Below are positions 50,519-59,549 of a DNA stretch of 64,000 nt, one piece after another. The DNA is taken from contig OZ241856.1 in NCBI GenBank assembly GCA_965202845.1, positions 2,356,001 to 2,420,000 of the forward strand. The letters run 5' to 3'. The stretch is from CBDATA01 sp965202845. GTDB taxonomy: Bacteria; Acidobacteriota; Vicinamibacteria; Marinacidobacterales; Marinacidobacteraceae. Both the position numbers and the translations under genes were made by a program. The first letter of the stretch is position 1, and every line of letters starts with the position of its first letter. The notes under the pieces were generated by a model. It did not search any database and had not been told where the DNA came from. It saw only the letters and a list, made by a program, of their open reading frames with translations.

Positions 50519-53416
50519 TCAGAAGGTCAACCTCGCGGAAAACCCGATAGTTCGCCCCTTCAGGTATTCGACCACCCGTTGATAGGGATCCACCGAATCG
50601 ATCAACTGGAAGTTCACGATGGTGTTCGCATTCAGGGCGTTGAAGACGTCCGCGATGATCTGGAAGTTCATCCGGTCGCCGAGCGCGAACGTCTTGTCCG
50701 CCCGCAAGTCCACCATCGTCACGTTCGGCGAACGATTCTCGTTCATCAGGCCGAGCCACGAATACACGCCGACGCGGCCGTCATAGACGGTGTTGCGATG
50801 GATGGGCGCGTAGTTCCAGCCGCTGATGTAGCGGTAGGTGCCGGCGAGGCCGATTTCGTACGGGAGGACGTAGCGGGCCGACGCCTTCAACTGGTAGGTC
50901 GTGGTGTCCTGGACGGTCGGGATGTCCTGGTCGTAGTTGATGAACCATCCCTGGGCGGTGGGATCCGAACTCAGCGGGCTGGTCGCGTTCCACGACGTCG
51001 CCGACGTTCCAGGGCTCCGGGGCTCCGAGCGCCACTGGTAGTCGAAGTAGACGTTGTAGAAGAAGTTGTTCCGGAACCGCTTGTTGACGCCGAGCGAGAC
51101 GGTGTGGAAATCCATGTCGCTCTCGCCCGCCGGATGGTTGGTGGTCAGGTTGTCGTTCTGGCCCACCATCTCCTCGGGGTAGAGGAGGAGGTTGAACGAC
51201 CGTTCGAAGCCGGGAGGGCAGCCGTCGCACTCGGAGATCGTGATCGGCGTGTTCCGGTTCAGGGCGTCCACCTGGTCGTAGCGGCTCCACGTGTTCCGCA
51301 TCCGCTTGTACACGTAGGAGGCGCGCACGCCGAGGTCGGTGGTGAGCTCGTGCTCCAGCGCGGCGCTCACCTCGTCGGCGTAGGGCAGCGTCCAGTCGGG
51401 ATCGATCGGGGTCGTGCTTCCCGAACCGGCGCCCGCGGTGAAGTTGAGCCGCTGGCCGAGCTCGGAAGCGTCATCCAGCACCCCGTTCTGGTTCTGGTCA
51501 AGGAACTCGTAGCGGGCCGAAGGCTGTCCGCCGGGATTGGCGGTGCTGAGCCCGGTGCCGACGTTCGAGTAGTACCGACCGAAGTAGGTCTTGAAGACCG
51601 TGGTTCCCTCGCCGGTGATGTCGTAGGTCAGCCCGACCCGGGGAGCGATGTTCCAGTGGGTGAACACGTTCTTCCCCGGAGTCACGCCGCCGGTTCCGAA
51701 CGCATGCTGCAGGATCTGACTCTGGTTCTGCGGCAGCTCGAACTGGCAGGCCAGCACGTCCTGGCAGGCGCTTCCCGGCGAGTTGTCGGATTCCAGGTAG
51801 GAAAGCATCTGGCTTCCCACCCGGAAACCGGCCATCAGGGTCAGGCGGTCGTTGACCGTCCAGACGTCCTGGGCGAAGAAGTCCATGTGCTGGTTCCGGT
51901 TGTCCACCAGGTTCGGCACGCCGACCATGAACACCTGATGCACGTTGTTCGGACGTCCCTGCTTGGGATCGTCCTCGTACCGGATCGCGCCGGAGTTCGT
52001 GTTCCAGCCGGAGAGCTCGCTGTCGATCTGCCAGTCCCAGCCGAACTTGAAGTCGTGGCTGCCGTTTCCGATCGGAACGTAGTAGTTGAACTGGCCGGTG
52101 CTCTGCGGCTTCCAGCGGTTCCGGGTGAACGGCTGCCAGCCGGCGCCCGAGCGCACGTTGGTGGCGAGATTGATCCGCGGCTCGTTGCCGTTGACCGGGT
52201 CCGCCTTCGGCACCATCGGCCAGGTGGTTCCCATGTGCCCCACCATGACGTTGCTGTAGAGGCGGTCGCTCCAGACCCGCTGCCACTCGGCCTTGTGCAG
52301 CCAGATCCAGTAATCCTGGGCGAGCACCGACTCCGCCGGAATCTGCACCGAGAGCGAGCGGTTGGGCTTCCGCTTCCAGGACCAGGTGGAGAACCCGATG
52401 AACTGGTCGCGCTCGGTGATCTGGTAGTTCACCTTGGCGGTGAAGATGTCGAAGTCGCCGACGTCGGTGGCGATTTCCGGGTCGGTTCCCGAAATCACCG
52501 TGTCGATGTAGAAATTGTTGTACGCGCCGTAGAACCACGCCTTGTCGCGGACGATCGGGCCGCCCAGGTCCAGGTGGAACTCGTAGAACTGGACCACCGG
52601 CGAGGGGGTGCCGCCCCGGGCCTCCAGCTCGCTGTCGATGTTCTCGGCGATCAGGCTCTCCGGGTTCCAGGCGCCGCTCTCGAGGCCGGAGAACTCGTTG
52701 CCCCCGCTCTTCACGGTCGTCTGGATCTGGGCGCCCGGCGTGGACATCTCGACGTCCGCGCCCTGCGCCGCGACCTGCATTTCCTCCATCGCGTAGTAGT
52801 CGTAGTAGCCGCCGGCGCTGCCGGTTCCCTCGGTGGTGTTCACCCCCTCGTAGAGAACCCGGTTCTGGCTTCGGACGCCGAAGGTCTCGTAGGTGGACTG
52901 CTGGCTCTTGTGGGAGCCGCCGACGTCGATCCCGGTCACCCGGACGCCCGGGCTCTGGTGGAGCACCGCCCACATGTCGGTCGCGGTCGGCACCTCGTCA
53001 AGCTGGGTGTCGTCGAAGGTGGCGGCGACCCCGGTGGACTTCACGTCCACCACCGGAGACTCGCCGGTCACCGTGATCGTCTCGGCCACCGTGGCGATCT
53101 GCATGTTGGCGTCCACCTCGAAGGTGGCGCCGGTGACCACCCGGATCTCCTCGAACACCACGGTCTGGAAGCCGCTGAGCTCGAAGGTCAGGGTGTAGTC
53201 GCCGGGGGGCAGCGCCTGGAACCGGTAGGACCCGTCCACGTCGGTGGCGGCGGTGCGCGACCCGATGATCGACTCGCCCGCGAGGGTGACGGTCACCCCC
53301 GGCAGGGCGAGGCCCTGGGCGTCGAGCGCCGACCCCTGAAGTCGTCCGTACTGCTGCTGGCCGAGCGCCGGCACGGCGACCGCCAAGAACAGGAATGCGA
53401 AAAATGCTCGTCTCAT
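50519..53416 (-). CDS. Oar-like TonB-dependent receptor with carboxypeptidase-regulatory-like domain (2)
   Basis: A 965-residue paralogue of the receptor at 41541-44453. ATG 53414-53416 is preceded by AAAGGAGGG, and the signal peptide is RRAFFAFLFLAVAVPALGQ. The regulatory-like domain (LPGVTVTLAGESIIGSRTAA, DGSYRFQALPPGDYTL), the plug (DVKSTGVAATFDDTQLDEV, SPGVRVTGIDVGG) and the barrel correspond in order, ending FSARLTF. The two differ mostly in extracellular-loop-like regions, which suggests different ligands. About 256 bp separate it from the divergent nucleotidyltransferase gene; no strong promoter is evident there. Confidence 0.9.
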   Translation of the reverse strand: MRRAFFAFLFLAVAVPALGQQQYGRLQGSALDAQGLALPGVTVTLAGESIIGSRTAATDVDGSYRFQALPPGDYTLTFELSGFQTVVFEEIRVVTGATFEVDANMQIATVAETITVTGESPVVDVKSTGVAATFDDTQLDEVPTATDMWAVLHQSPGVRVTGIDVGGSHKSQQSTYETFGVRSQNRVLYEGVNTTEGTGSAGGYYDYYAMEEMQVAAQGADVEMSTPGAQIQTTVKSGGNEFSGLESGAWNPESLIAENIDSELEARGGTPSPVVQFYEFHLDLGGPIVRDKAWFYGAYNNFYIDTVISGTDPEIATDVGDFDIFTAKVNYQITERDQFIGFSTWSWKRKPNRSLSVQIPAESVLAQDYWIWLHKAEWQRVWSDRLYSNVMVGHMGTTWPMVPKADPVNGNEPRINLATNVRSGAGWQPFTRNRWKPQSTGQFNYYVPIGNGSHDFKFGWDWQIDSELSGWNTNSGAIRYEDDPKQGRPNNVHQVFMVGVPNLVDNRNQHMDFFAQDVWTVNDRLTLMAGFRVGSQMLSYLESDNSPGSACQDVLACQFELPQNQSQILQHAFGTGGVTPGKNVFTHWNIAPRVGLTYDITGEGTTVFKTYFGRYYSNVGTGLSTANPGGQPSARYEFLDQNQNGVLDDASELGQRLNFTAGAGSGSTTPIDPDWTLPYADEVSAALEHELTTDLGVRASYVYKRMRNTWSRYDQVDALNRNTPITISECDGCPPGFERSFNLLLYPEEMVGQNDNLTTNHPAGESDMDFHTVSLGVNKRFRNNFFYNVYFDYQWRSEPRSPGTSATSWNATSPLSSDPTAQGWFINYDQDIPTVQDTTTYQLKASARYVLPYEIGLAGTYRYISGWNYAPIHRNTVYDGRVGVYSWLGLMNENRSPNVTMVDLRADKTFALGDRMNFQIIADVFNALNANTIVNFQLIDSVDPYQRVVEYLKGRTIGFSARLTF

Positions 53417-53672
53417 GGTCCCTCCTTTGGGTGGGGAGAAGAGTCGGAACCGAACCGCCCGGCAACTGGCGTGCCAGCGAACCGGAGCGCGAAAGCAGGG
53501 TTGGCGAACCCTATCGGATACCGGAGGCGGATTGCGAATGCAACCCGGGCGCGGGAGTCCCGGCGGGCGGGCGGATTCCAAATTTTCGGTGGCGCGGAAT
53601 TCGGAAAACCGGAGCGATCTCCCCGTTCGTCCGCTGCTACGATGGGTGTCCGCACGGGAGAGGATTCCGGAC

Positions 53673-53984
53673 ATGCACGCCGTCATCGCCGAAAAGCGCG
53701 AGGAAATCGCCGCGATCTGCCGGCGCTACGACGTGGAGCGGCTCGAGGTGTTCGGCTCCGCCGCGCGCGGGACGGATTTCGATCCCGAGACGAGCGATGC
53801 GGATTTCCTGGTCCAATTCGCCCCGGAAAGCGACCTGCGGGTCCTCGAGCAGTTTTTCGGCCTCATCGACGCGCTGCGGGACGCGCTGGGCCGCCCGGTG
53901 GATCTGGTGGAGGATCACGAGTTCCGCAACCCCTGGCTGCGCGCCTCGATCCACGAATCCCGCGAACTTGTCTATGCGGCGTGA
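53673..53984 (+). CDS. MNT-type nucleotidyltransferase (antitoxin-like)
   Basis: A 103-residue minimal nucleotidyltransferase from ATG 53673. The signature GS-(x)n-DxD is present: VFGSAARGTDFDPETSDADFLV. Such proteins usually pair with a HEPN (DUF86) toxin and AMPylate it. The expected downstream HEPN gene is absent: an overlapping ATG at 53975 (MRRDAT...) begins as HEPN genes often do but runs immediately into the convergent TPR gene. It is therefore an orphan or decayed module. Confidence 0.85.
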   Translation: MHAVIAEKREEIAAICRRYDVERLEVFGSAARGTDFDPETSDADFLVQFAPESDLRVLEQFFGLIDALRDALGRPVDLVEDHEFRNPWLRASIHESRELVYAA

Positions 53985-54003
53985 CGCTACGGGGGGCACG
54001 GAG

Positions 54004-55458
54004 TTACCGGGGTGGTTCGGGCATCGCCCCGTTCATCGCCTGGGCCAGCCGCCGCAAGAAGTCGGCGGGTAGCGGGGCGTCCAGCCGCTCCCCCTCCCGG
54101 GCAACTTCCCAGGCGCCGCTGAGGTCACCGGTGGAGGCGAGCGACGCCGCCAGCCCCAGCCGGTAGTCGGCGCGGAAGGGTTCGGCGGCCACCGCGATGC
54201 GGAAGTGCCGGATGGCCTCCCCGAATTCCCGGTTCGCCGCCAGCACCTGCGCGATCGAATCGTGGGTTCCGGCGCGCCCCGGCTCCTGTTCGAGCGAGCG
54301 GCGGAACCAGCGGATCGCCTCGTCGCGGCGCCCGTCCAGCGCGGCGATGCTGCCGAGACTCGAAAGCGCTCCGGGGTGGTTCGGATGGACTTCCAGCGCC
54401 CGGCGGCAGCGCCGCTCCGCCTCCGGCCGGTTCCCGGATTGGGCCAGGACGATGGCGGAGTTGACGAGCGCCGAGACGTGGTCCGGGTTCCGGTCCAGCG
54501 CCGACCGCCAGGCGGCGAGCGCCTCCTCGTTGCGGCCCTGGCGCGAAAGGTTGTTGCCCAGGTTGTAGTACAGGTCGGCGGAATCGGGGCGGGCGCGGAT
54601 CATCTCCCGCAGGATCCGTTCGGCGACCTCCGGGCGTCCCGCTCCCTCGGCGGCGAAGGCGCGCCGTTCGCGGCCGACCACCGACACCGCGACGCCCAGC
54701 ACCGCGTCCATCAGCGGGTCGACGATGACCAGGTCATGCTCCAGCCCGCGGGCGCGCTCGGCGGCCTCCCGCGCCAGGTCGGCGGCGCCGGTCCGCCGAT
54801 ACACCCGGGCCAGCGCCGCCGCGATGGCCCCCGATTCCGGCGCCAGGGCGGCGGCCTGCTCCAGCCGGGGGAGCGCCGCGTCCCATTCGCCCCGACCGGC
54901 CAGCATCCGCCCCAACCGGAATTGGAGCGCGGCGGCGTTCGCCGGTTCGGCGCGGTCGTGGAGCCGGTCCACCGCGTCCCAGTAGCGGGCCAGGGCGGTT
55001 TCGGAGTCCTCCCGGTCCTCGGCGAGCTGTCCGGCCAGCAGCTGCGCCGGGGCGTAGTCGGGGTTCATCCGCACCGCCGCCAGCGCCGCCTCCTCGGCCG
55101 CCGCCGGATCCAGGCGCCAGAGGGACCGGGCCTCGAGGTAGGGCCAGCGGTAGTCCCCCGGCGCCATCGCCCCCGCCTGCCGGTAGGCGATCGCCGCCTC
55201 CTCGTGGAATTCGTGCGCCAGCAGCGCGGCGCCGAGCGCGCCCCGGCGCTCCGCCGAGTCCGGCGCCGCCCGCGCCGCCGCCCGAGCCCGCCCGATGGCC
55301 TGGGCCACCGCCGGTTCGGCGTCCGAAAGGTCGGGATCCGGGAGCTCGGATCCGCGGCTCCGGACGTAGAGAAACGCTGCGGCGACGACGACGCCCGCCA
55401 GCAACAGCAGCAGACCGATCGGGCGCTGCTTCCGCTTCGCGCGGCGACGCGCGACCAT
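54004..55458 (-). CDS. Membrane-anchored TPR protein
   Basis: A 484-residue protein with a basic start, one membrane helix (PIGLLLLLAGVVVAAAFLYV) and about ten tetratricopeptide repeats (SADLYYNLGNNLSRQGRNEEALAAW, VSALVNSAIVLAQSGNRPEAERR, PGALSSLGSIAALDGRRDEAIRW). The bulk is probably periplasmic. It lies directly after the CRTAC1-like gene (1 bp gap), so the two are co-transcribed. This pairing of FG-GAP/ASPIC proteins with TPR proteins is frequent in Acidobacteriota and Planctomycetota. Molecular role unknown. Confidence 0.87.
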   Translation of the reverse strand: MVARRRAKRKQRPIGLLLLLAGVVVAAAFLYVRSRGSELPDPDLSDAEPAVAQAIGRARAAARAAPDSAERRGALGAALLAHEFHEEAAIAYRQAGAMAPGDYRWPYLEARSLWRLDPAAAEEAALAAVRMNPDYAPAQLLAGQLAEDREDSETALARYWDAVDRLHDRAEPANAAALQFRLGRMLAGRGEWDAALPRLEQAAALAPESGAIAAALARVYRRTGAADLAREAAERARGLEHDLVIVDPLMDAVLGVAVSVVGRERRAFAAEGAGRPEVAERILREMIRARPDSADLYYNLGNNLSRQGRNEEALAAWRSALDRNPDHVSALVNSAIVLAQSGNRPEAERRCRRALEVHPNHPGALSSLGSIAALDGRRDEAIRWFRRSLEQEPGRAGTHDSIAQVLAANREFGEAIRHFRIAVAAEPFRADYRLGLAASLASTGDLSGAWEVAREGERLDAPLPADFLRRLAQAMNGAMPEPPR

Positions 55459-55459
55459 G

Positions 55460-57139
55460 TCAGCGCTCTCCCTCTCCCGCGATCAGGGTGACCGTGTCGC
55501 CGGGGGGCGCCGGGAAGGACTCCCGGGAGCCGTCGGGCCAAGTCACCGTGAGCGATTCCACCCGCGCTCCGGCGGGAATCCCGAAGAACGCCCGCGGGTC
55601 GCTGGTGGCGAGGTAGCTGCCGCCCCGGTCGGCGCGACGGATCATCCGGGCGCCGTCGGCGAAATGGGCGGTCACCAAGCTCGGAAAGGCGGGCGCGCCG
55701 TGCGCCAGCGCCGGCCGGACCCGAAGCGAAGCGCCCCGCTTGGCGAAGTCGTTCCGGTAGAGCCGGGCCGGGCCTTCGGCATTCATCACCAGAAGGTCGG
55801 CGTCGCCGTCCTCGTCGTAGTCCCCGACCGCCAGTCCGCGGCTGACTTCCAGCGCTTCGGTGAAGTCGCCGGCGTCGAGCCATTCGGCGAAGACCGCGTC
55901 GGAAGCCCCCGCGCCTTGATGTCGGAACATCTGGTTCGGCTCGGCGAAGGCGCTCCAGAAGTCGTCTCCGCTCGCCCCCGGAAGGGGCGGCTCGCGCTGG
56001 ACCCGGCCGTTGGCCAGAACCAGATCCAGCGCGCCGTCGAGGTCCGGATCGAGGAAGGCGACCCCGAAGCCGGTGAGAGCCATGCTGGGGAGTCCCAGTC
56101 CGGAGGGGCCGGTGCGGTCGGCGAAGGCGAGGCCGTAATCCGAGCCGTCGTTGCGGTAGAGGGTGTTCGTCTCGTCCGCCACGTGGGTGATGAACAGGTC
56201 CAGGTCCAGGTCGGCGTCCGGGTCTCCGAGCGCGATCCCCATCCCGGCCTCCGGGCGCCCGGAGTCGTTCAGCGCCACTCCGGCGAGGAAGGCGTCGTCG
56301 GTGAAGACGCCGTCGCCCCGGTTCAGCCAGAGCTGGTTCGCCTCGCCGTCGTTTGCCACATAGAAGTCCAGCCTGCGGTCGCCGTCGAAGTCGGCGCAGA
56401 CCACGCCGAGGCCGGGGGCGTGGACGCTGCGCAACCCCGCCGCCAGCGAGATGTCCTCGAACCGCCCGTCGCCGGCGTTCCGGTAGAGGTAGTCGTGGAG
56501 GCCGGGAAACACCTGGGGGCTGCAGTAGTCGCGGCTGCCGTCCTGCTGCGCGCACTCCTTCGCCGGATCGTTGCGGACGTAGCGCGCCACATAGAGGTCG
56601 AGCCGGCCGTCGCCGTCGAAGTCGCAGAACGCCGCCGACGAGGACCACCCCTCGCCCGCCACTCCGGCGCGGCCCGTGACGTCCTCGAACCGCCCGTCGC
56701 CGAGATTCCGGTAGAGGACGTCCGGCCCGTAATTGGTGACGAAGAGGTCGGGACGGCCGTCGCCGTCGGCGTCCCCGACCGCAAGGCCCATCCCGTATCC
56801 GGTGTCGGCGGTTCCGGAGGTTTCGCTGGCGTCCCGGAAGCGTCCCGGCGGCCCCTGGAGGAGGAGCATGTTTCCGGGCGCTCCGGCCACCGGTCCGGCC
56901 GGATCGGCGGGACGCCCGCCCTGGAGCAGGTAGATGTCGAGGTCCCCGTCCCCGTCGGCGTCGAAGAATCCGCCTCCGGCGCCGGTGATCTCGGGGAGCG
57001 AGAGCCTGCCCTCATCGCCGGCGTCGTGGACGAAGGCGATGCCCGCAGCCGCCGTGACGTCGGTGAACCCCGCGGTCTGCGCCGGAGTCGCGGGCGCGGG
57101 CAGCAGGAGAACGCCCGGAAGGAGCAGGCGGGGGAGCAC
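55460..57139 (-). CDS. CRTAC1-family FG-GAP/VCBS protein with ASPIC/UnbV domain
   Basis: A 559-residue exported protein from GTG 57137-57139 (signal LLLPGVLLLPAPATPAQ). It carries repeated calcium-binding FG-GAP-type blades (GGFFDADGDGDLDIYLLQGG, DADGDGRPDLFVTNYG, CDFDGDGRLDLYVARY) typical of integrin-like propellers. The C-terminal 80 residues are an ASPIC/UnbV domain (GSYLATSDPRAFFGIP, VTWPDGSRESF). It is co-transcribed with the TPR gene downstream. The family's function in bacteria is unsettled; surface or periplasmic location is expected. Confidence 0.9.
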   Translation of the reverse strand: MLPRLLLPGVLLLPAPATPAQTAGFTDVTAAAGIAFVHDAGDEGRLSLPEITGAGGGFFDADGDGDLDIYLLQGGRPADPAGPVAGAPGNMLLLQGPPGRFRDASETSGTADTGYGMGLAVGDADGDGRPDLFVTNYGPDVLYRNLGDGRFEDVTGRAGVAGEGWSSSAAFCDFDGDGRLDLYVARYVRNDPAKECAQQDGSRDYCSPQVFPGLHDYLYRNAGDGRFEDISLAAGLRSVHAPGLGVVCADFDGDRRLDFYVANDGEANQLWLNRGDGVFTDDAFLAGVALNDSGRPEAGMGIALGDPDADLDLDLFITHVADETNTLYRNDGSDYGLAFADRTGPSGLGLPSMALTGFGVAFLDPDLDGALDLVLANGRVQREPPLPGASGDDFWSAFAEPNQMFRHQGAGASDAVFAEWLDAGDFTEALEVSRGLAVGDYDEDGDADLLVMNAEGPARLYRNDFAKRGASLRVRPALAHGAPAFPSLVTAHFADGARMIRRADRGGSYLATSDPRAFFGIPAGARVESLTVTWPDGSRESFPAPPGDTVTLIAGEGER

Positions 57140-57171
57140 CGGCCCAGTGTCGCACAGCAGCCGGCTGCGCC

Positions 57172-57195
57172 CCCCGGGGCCGATGGGCCCCGGGG
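57172..57195. repeat. GC-rich hairpin element 1
   Basis: CCCCGGGGCC and GGCCCCGGGG form a perfect 10-bp stem with a 4-base loop, after the stop of the phase-variable lipoprotein. Related hairpins are at 59505-59529 and 62149-62171. No U-run follows on either strand. Confidence 0.7.
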
Positions 57196-57216
57196 TTCTT
57201 GAATCGAATCAGGAAC

Positions 57217-59217
57217 TTACTTCGCCGTGCACTTGGCGAAGTTGGCGACGTTCGCGCCGCTGTCCTTGCCGAGGTTGCCGTCGATGGTGTCCGGCGGATT
57301 GTCCGCCATCAGGCCCTGCGCGTCCCACTCGCAGCTGATGGTCACCGTCCGGGTCGTCGCGCAGCCGAACAGGCCATCCTCGAACCGGACGTCGTAGTCC
57401 ATCTCCCACTTCGCGTCGCAAATCTCGTCGTCCGCGTCGTTGTCGTCGTTGGTGCACATCTCGGCGTCATCCGGCGACGGGTAGTTGTCCGCCTTGCCGT
57501 CCGGCAACTTCTTGTCGTTGTTGGTCGTTGCGGGCGTGCTGTCCTTGCCGTAGAGGTCCACCTTCCCGAAGTCCCCCATCGTCGGATCCCCGTCCGCATC
57601 CATCAGGGTCATCCAGATGAAGTCGTGATTGCCGCCTGAGCTCAAGTTCCGAAACGCGGTTTGAACGGCCGGTTTGATGTTGTCGCCCGTCCAGTGGTAC
57701 AAATCCCTGAAGTTCCGGTAGCCGGCGACCCGATTGCCTTCGCCCCAGTATTTGGGGCCCTGGTCGTTCCTGAGCTTGCCGTTCAGGTTGTCGTCGAAAA
57801 AGAGCCGCTTGAAACGCTTGGACTTCGCGCTCTTCGGCTTCACCTGCCAATTGCGCAGCTTGACGCCTCCGTTCGCTGTGCCGCCGGCGCTGGTGGTCGC
57901 GCCGGTTCCCGACGTCTTGAACATCACGGCGCCCCAGCCCCCGGCGAGCGCTTGGTCCACCTCTTCCTCAAGCAATTCGCAGACATCCACCTGGTCGGAC
58001 GCCGTGAAGGTCATCGGCGCGCATTTCAGATCCTTGAACGGGTCCTCTTTCCACTTCACCTTGCCCCAGGAGACCGAGGAATCCTTGGCGGAGACTTCGA
58101 CGCTGTAGCCCGTGAAATAGTTCCCGTGTTTCGGATTGGGATCACGTTGGCCAGCGCCTCCGGCGCTCAGCCGGAAACAACTGTCCGGCTTGAGCATGCC
58201 GCTCCTGTTGTTCCCGTACTCCCTGTTCTCTTCGCAGACGTTGGCCAGCTTGGCTTGCTTCACCATCGCGCCGCCCCCAGTCGGCACGATCGAGGTTCGG
58301 ATGCCTTCGCCCCACCCGGCGTTGTCCTTGAGGTCCATCGGAAGCGGCTTGTTCGACCCCTTGGGCGCGTCCGGCCCCGAAACGCTGTAGGTCTTCCCAT
58401 ACTCAATTTCAGCGAATTTGTGCTTCACCGTCATCGCCACATTCGAACTCGACACCCAGCCGACATCGATCCCATCGTCTTCGAAGGCCACGCCCGGATC
58501 AAACGGATTGCCACCCGAGGTGGTCGAATGGAGATCGTTGTCGATCCTGCCGACCTGAAGCTTCATGTCCGGATCCCAGGCGGCGCAGACCGCAGAATTG
58601 GCGAGCGTGATCTCCGGCGCCGCCGGCTTCGTCATGGACGCCTCCGAGCAGTGGAACGGGCCGCAGGTGATGTGCATCACCTCGCTCTCCGGAACCGCCT
58701 CCTGCCCGGCGCCGACGCGCAACCGGGTCGCCTTGAAGGTCACGCCCATGCCGACCACCTCCGACTGCATCGCCTTCCAGTCGACGTTCTGGAACGGCAT
58801 GTTGTCCTGCCCGGCGGTGACCCCGACCCCGTTCGGCGCCGGATCCATCCACATCGGGACGAGGAGCGCGTCGTGCGAACTCTTCACCACCATCTTCCCG
58901 TTCACCGAAGCCATCGCCTTCTTTTCGTCGGTCATGGCGTCCGGGCACATCGCGTACCCCATGCAGTCCTTGTCCATGTCCGCCATCGGGGGCGTCATGG
59001 AAATGACGAACGGCTCCGGTTCGGGTTCCGGCTCCGGCTCGGGAGTCGGTTCCGGGGCGGGTGCGGGTTCGGGGGCCGGCTCGGGCGCGGGGGCCGGGGC
59101 TGGCGCGGGAGCAGGCGCCGGGGCGGGGGCCGGATCTTCGTCGTCGCCGCACCCGGCGAGCGTCAAGGCGAAAATCGGGGCGCAGAGGAGCGCCAGCAGG
59201 CGGCTCACGCCGAACAC
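57217..59217 (-). CDS. Large lipoprotein, paralogue 1 (frame OFF from its ATG in this sequence)
   Basis: A 666-residue lipoprotein with the lipobox in FALTLAGCGDDED, a 35-residue PA/PE repeat linker, then a cysteine-containing domain of unknown fold (DKDCMGYAMCPDAMTDEKKA, MHITCGPFHCSEAS) and an acidic C-terminal region with calcium-like DxDxD stretches (NDDNDADDEICDAKW). It is co-linear throughout with 59550-61565. GTG 59217 is the first in-frame start downstream of the C tract, but it lacks a good ribosome-binding site. The likely native start is ATG 59264, preceded by GGAGG; from it the 23-C run shifts the frame to a TGA at 59205-59207, after 19 residues. Confidence 0.75.
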   Translation of the reverse strand: MFGVSRLLALLCAPIFALTLAGCGDDEDPAPAPAPAPAPAPAPAPEPAPEPAPAPEPTPEPEPEPEPEPFVISMTPPMADMDKDCMGYAMCPDAMTDEKKAMASVNGKMVVKSSHDALLVPMWMDPAPNGVGVTAGQDNMPFQNVDWKAMQSEVVGMGVTFKATRLRVGAGQEAVPESEVMHITCGPFHCSEASMTKPAAPEITLANSAVCAAWDPDMKLQVGRIDNDLHSTTSGGNPFDPGVAFEDDGIDVGWVSSSNVAMTVKHKFAEIEYGKTYSVSGPDAPKGSNKPLPMDLKDNAGWGEGIRTSIVPTGGGAMVKQAKLANVCEENREYGNNRSGMLKPDSCFRLSAGGAGQRDPNPKHGNYFTGYSVEVSAKDSSVSWGKVKWKEDPFKDLKCAPMTFTASDQVDVCELLEEEVDQALAGGWGAVMFKTSGTGATTSAGGTANGGVKLRNWQVKPKSAKSKRFKRLFFDDNLNGKLRNDQGPKYWGEGNRVAGYRNFRDLYHWTGDNIKPAVQTAFRNLSSGGNHDFIWMTLMDADGDPTMGDFGKVDLYGKDSTPATTNNDKKLPDGKADNYPSPDDAEMCTNDDNDADDEICDAKWEMDYDVRFEDGLFGCATTRTVTISCEWDAQGLMADNPPDTIDGNLGKDSGANVANFAKCTAK

Positions 59218-59228
59218 CCCGTAATTTC

Positions 59229-59251
59229 GGGGGGGGGGGGGGGGGGGGGGG
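59229..59251. repeat. Poly-G(23) tract (poly-C on the coding strand)
   Basis: Twenty-three consecutive G on the plus strand lie five codons inside the ATG 59264 frame of lipoprotein paralogue 1. With 21 or 24 bases the frame would join the lipoprotein signal; with 23 it does not. This length invites slipped-strand change but also sequencing error. Confidence 0.9.
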
Positions 59252-59328
59252 TAAAGAGTTTCATATCAAGAACCTCCGCAAGGAGCGAAAAGAAGGCGGG
59301 GGGGCGGGCTGCCCCCCGATGCCCTCAG

Positions 59329-59356
59329 ACTCTATACCACAAGCTCCCGGGATCAA
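59329..59356 (-). promoter_or_regulatory. Possible promoter of lipoprotein paralogue 1
   Basis: On the minus strand TTGATC (59351-59356) and TAGAGT (59329-59334) are 16 bases apart, about 65 bases upstream of ATG 59264. Both boxes are weak matches. The rest of the 285-bp gap shows only the GC hairpin at 59505-59529. Confidence 0.3.
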
Positions 59357-59504
59357 ATACCCAAATCGGCGAGCGGATCGCTTTTCCGGCTGAAAATCGG
59401 CTTTCGGGCAGGCGGTCCGGCCGTTCTTGACCTCCGGGGGCACCGGGGGCTGCCATTTGAGGCAGGTTGGGAGGCGATGCCCGCCACCGCCGTGACGTCG
59501 CCCC

Positions 59505-59529
59505 CCCGGGGACCGATGGGCCCCGGGGC
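59505..59529. repeat. GC-rich hairpin element 2
   Basis: CCCCGGGG (59505-59512) pairs with CCCCGGGG (59522-59529). It lies after the stop of paralogue 2, the same place as element 1 after paralogue 1, with flanking sequence also conserved. Confidence 0.7.
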
Positions 59530-59549
59530 TCTCGAATCGAATCAGGCGC

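Noticed and set aside
53515..53543. Promoter of the second receptor gene (TTGCAT and TATCCG, 17 bases apart)
   Set aside because: Only three of six bases match in each box, too weak to list as a feature.
57217..59217. Calling lipoprotein paralogue 1 a plain intact gene starting at GTG 59217
   Set aside because: The GTG lacks a good ribosome-binding site, whereas ATG 59264 has GGAGG and matches the start of the paralogue. The GTG-based coordinates are kept only as the longest in-frame coding part.
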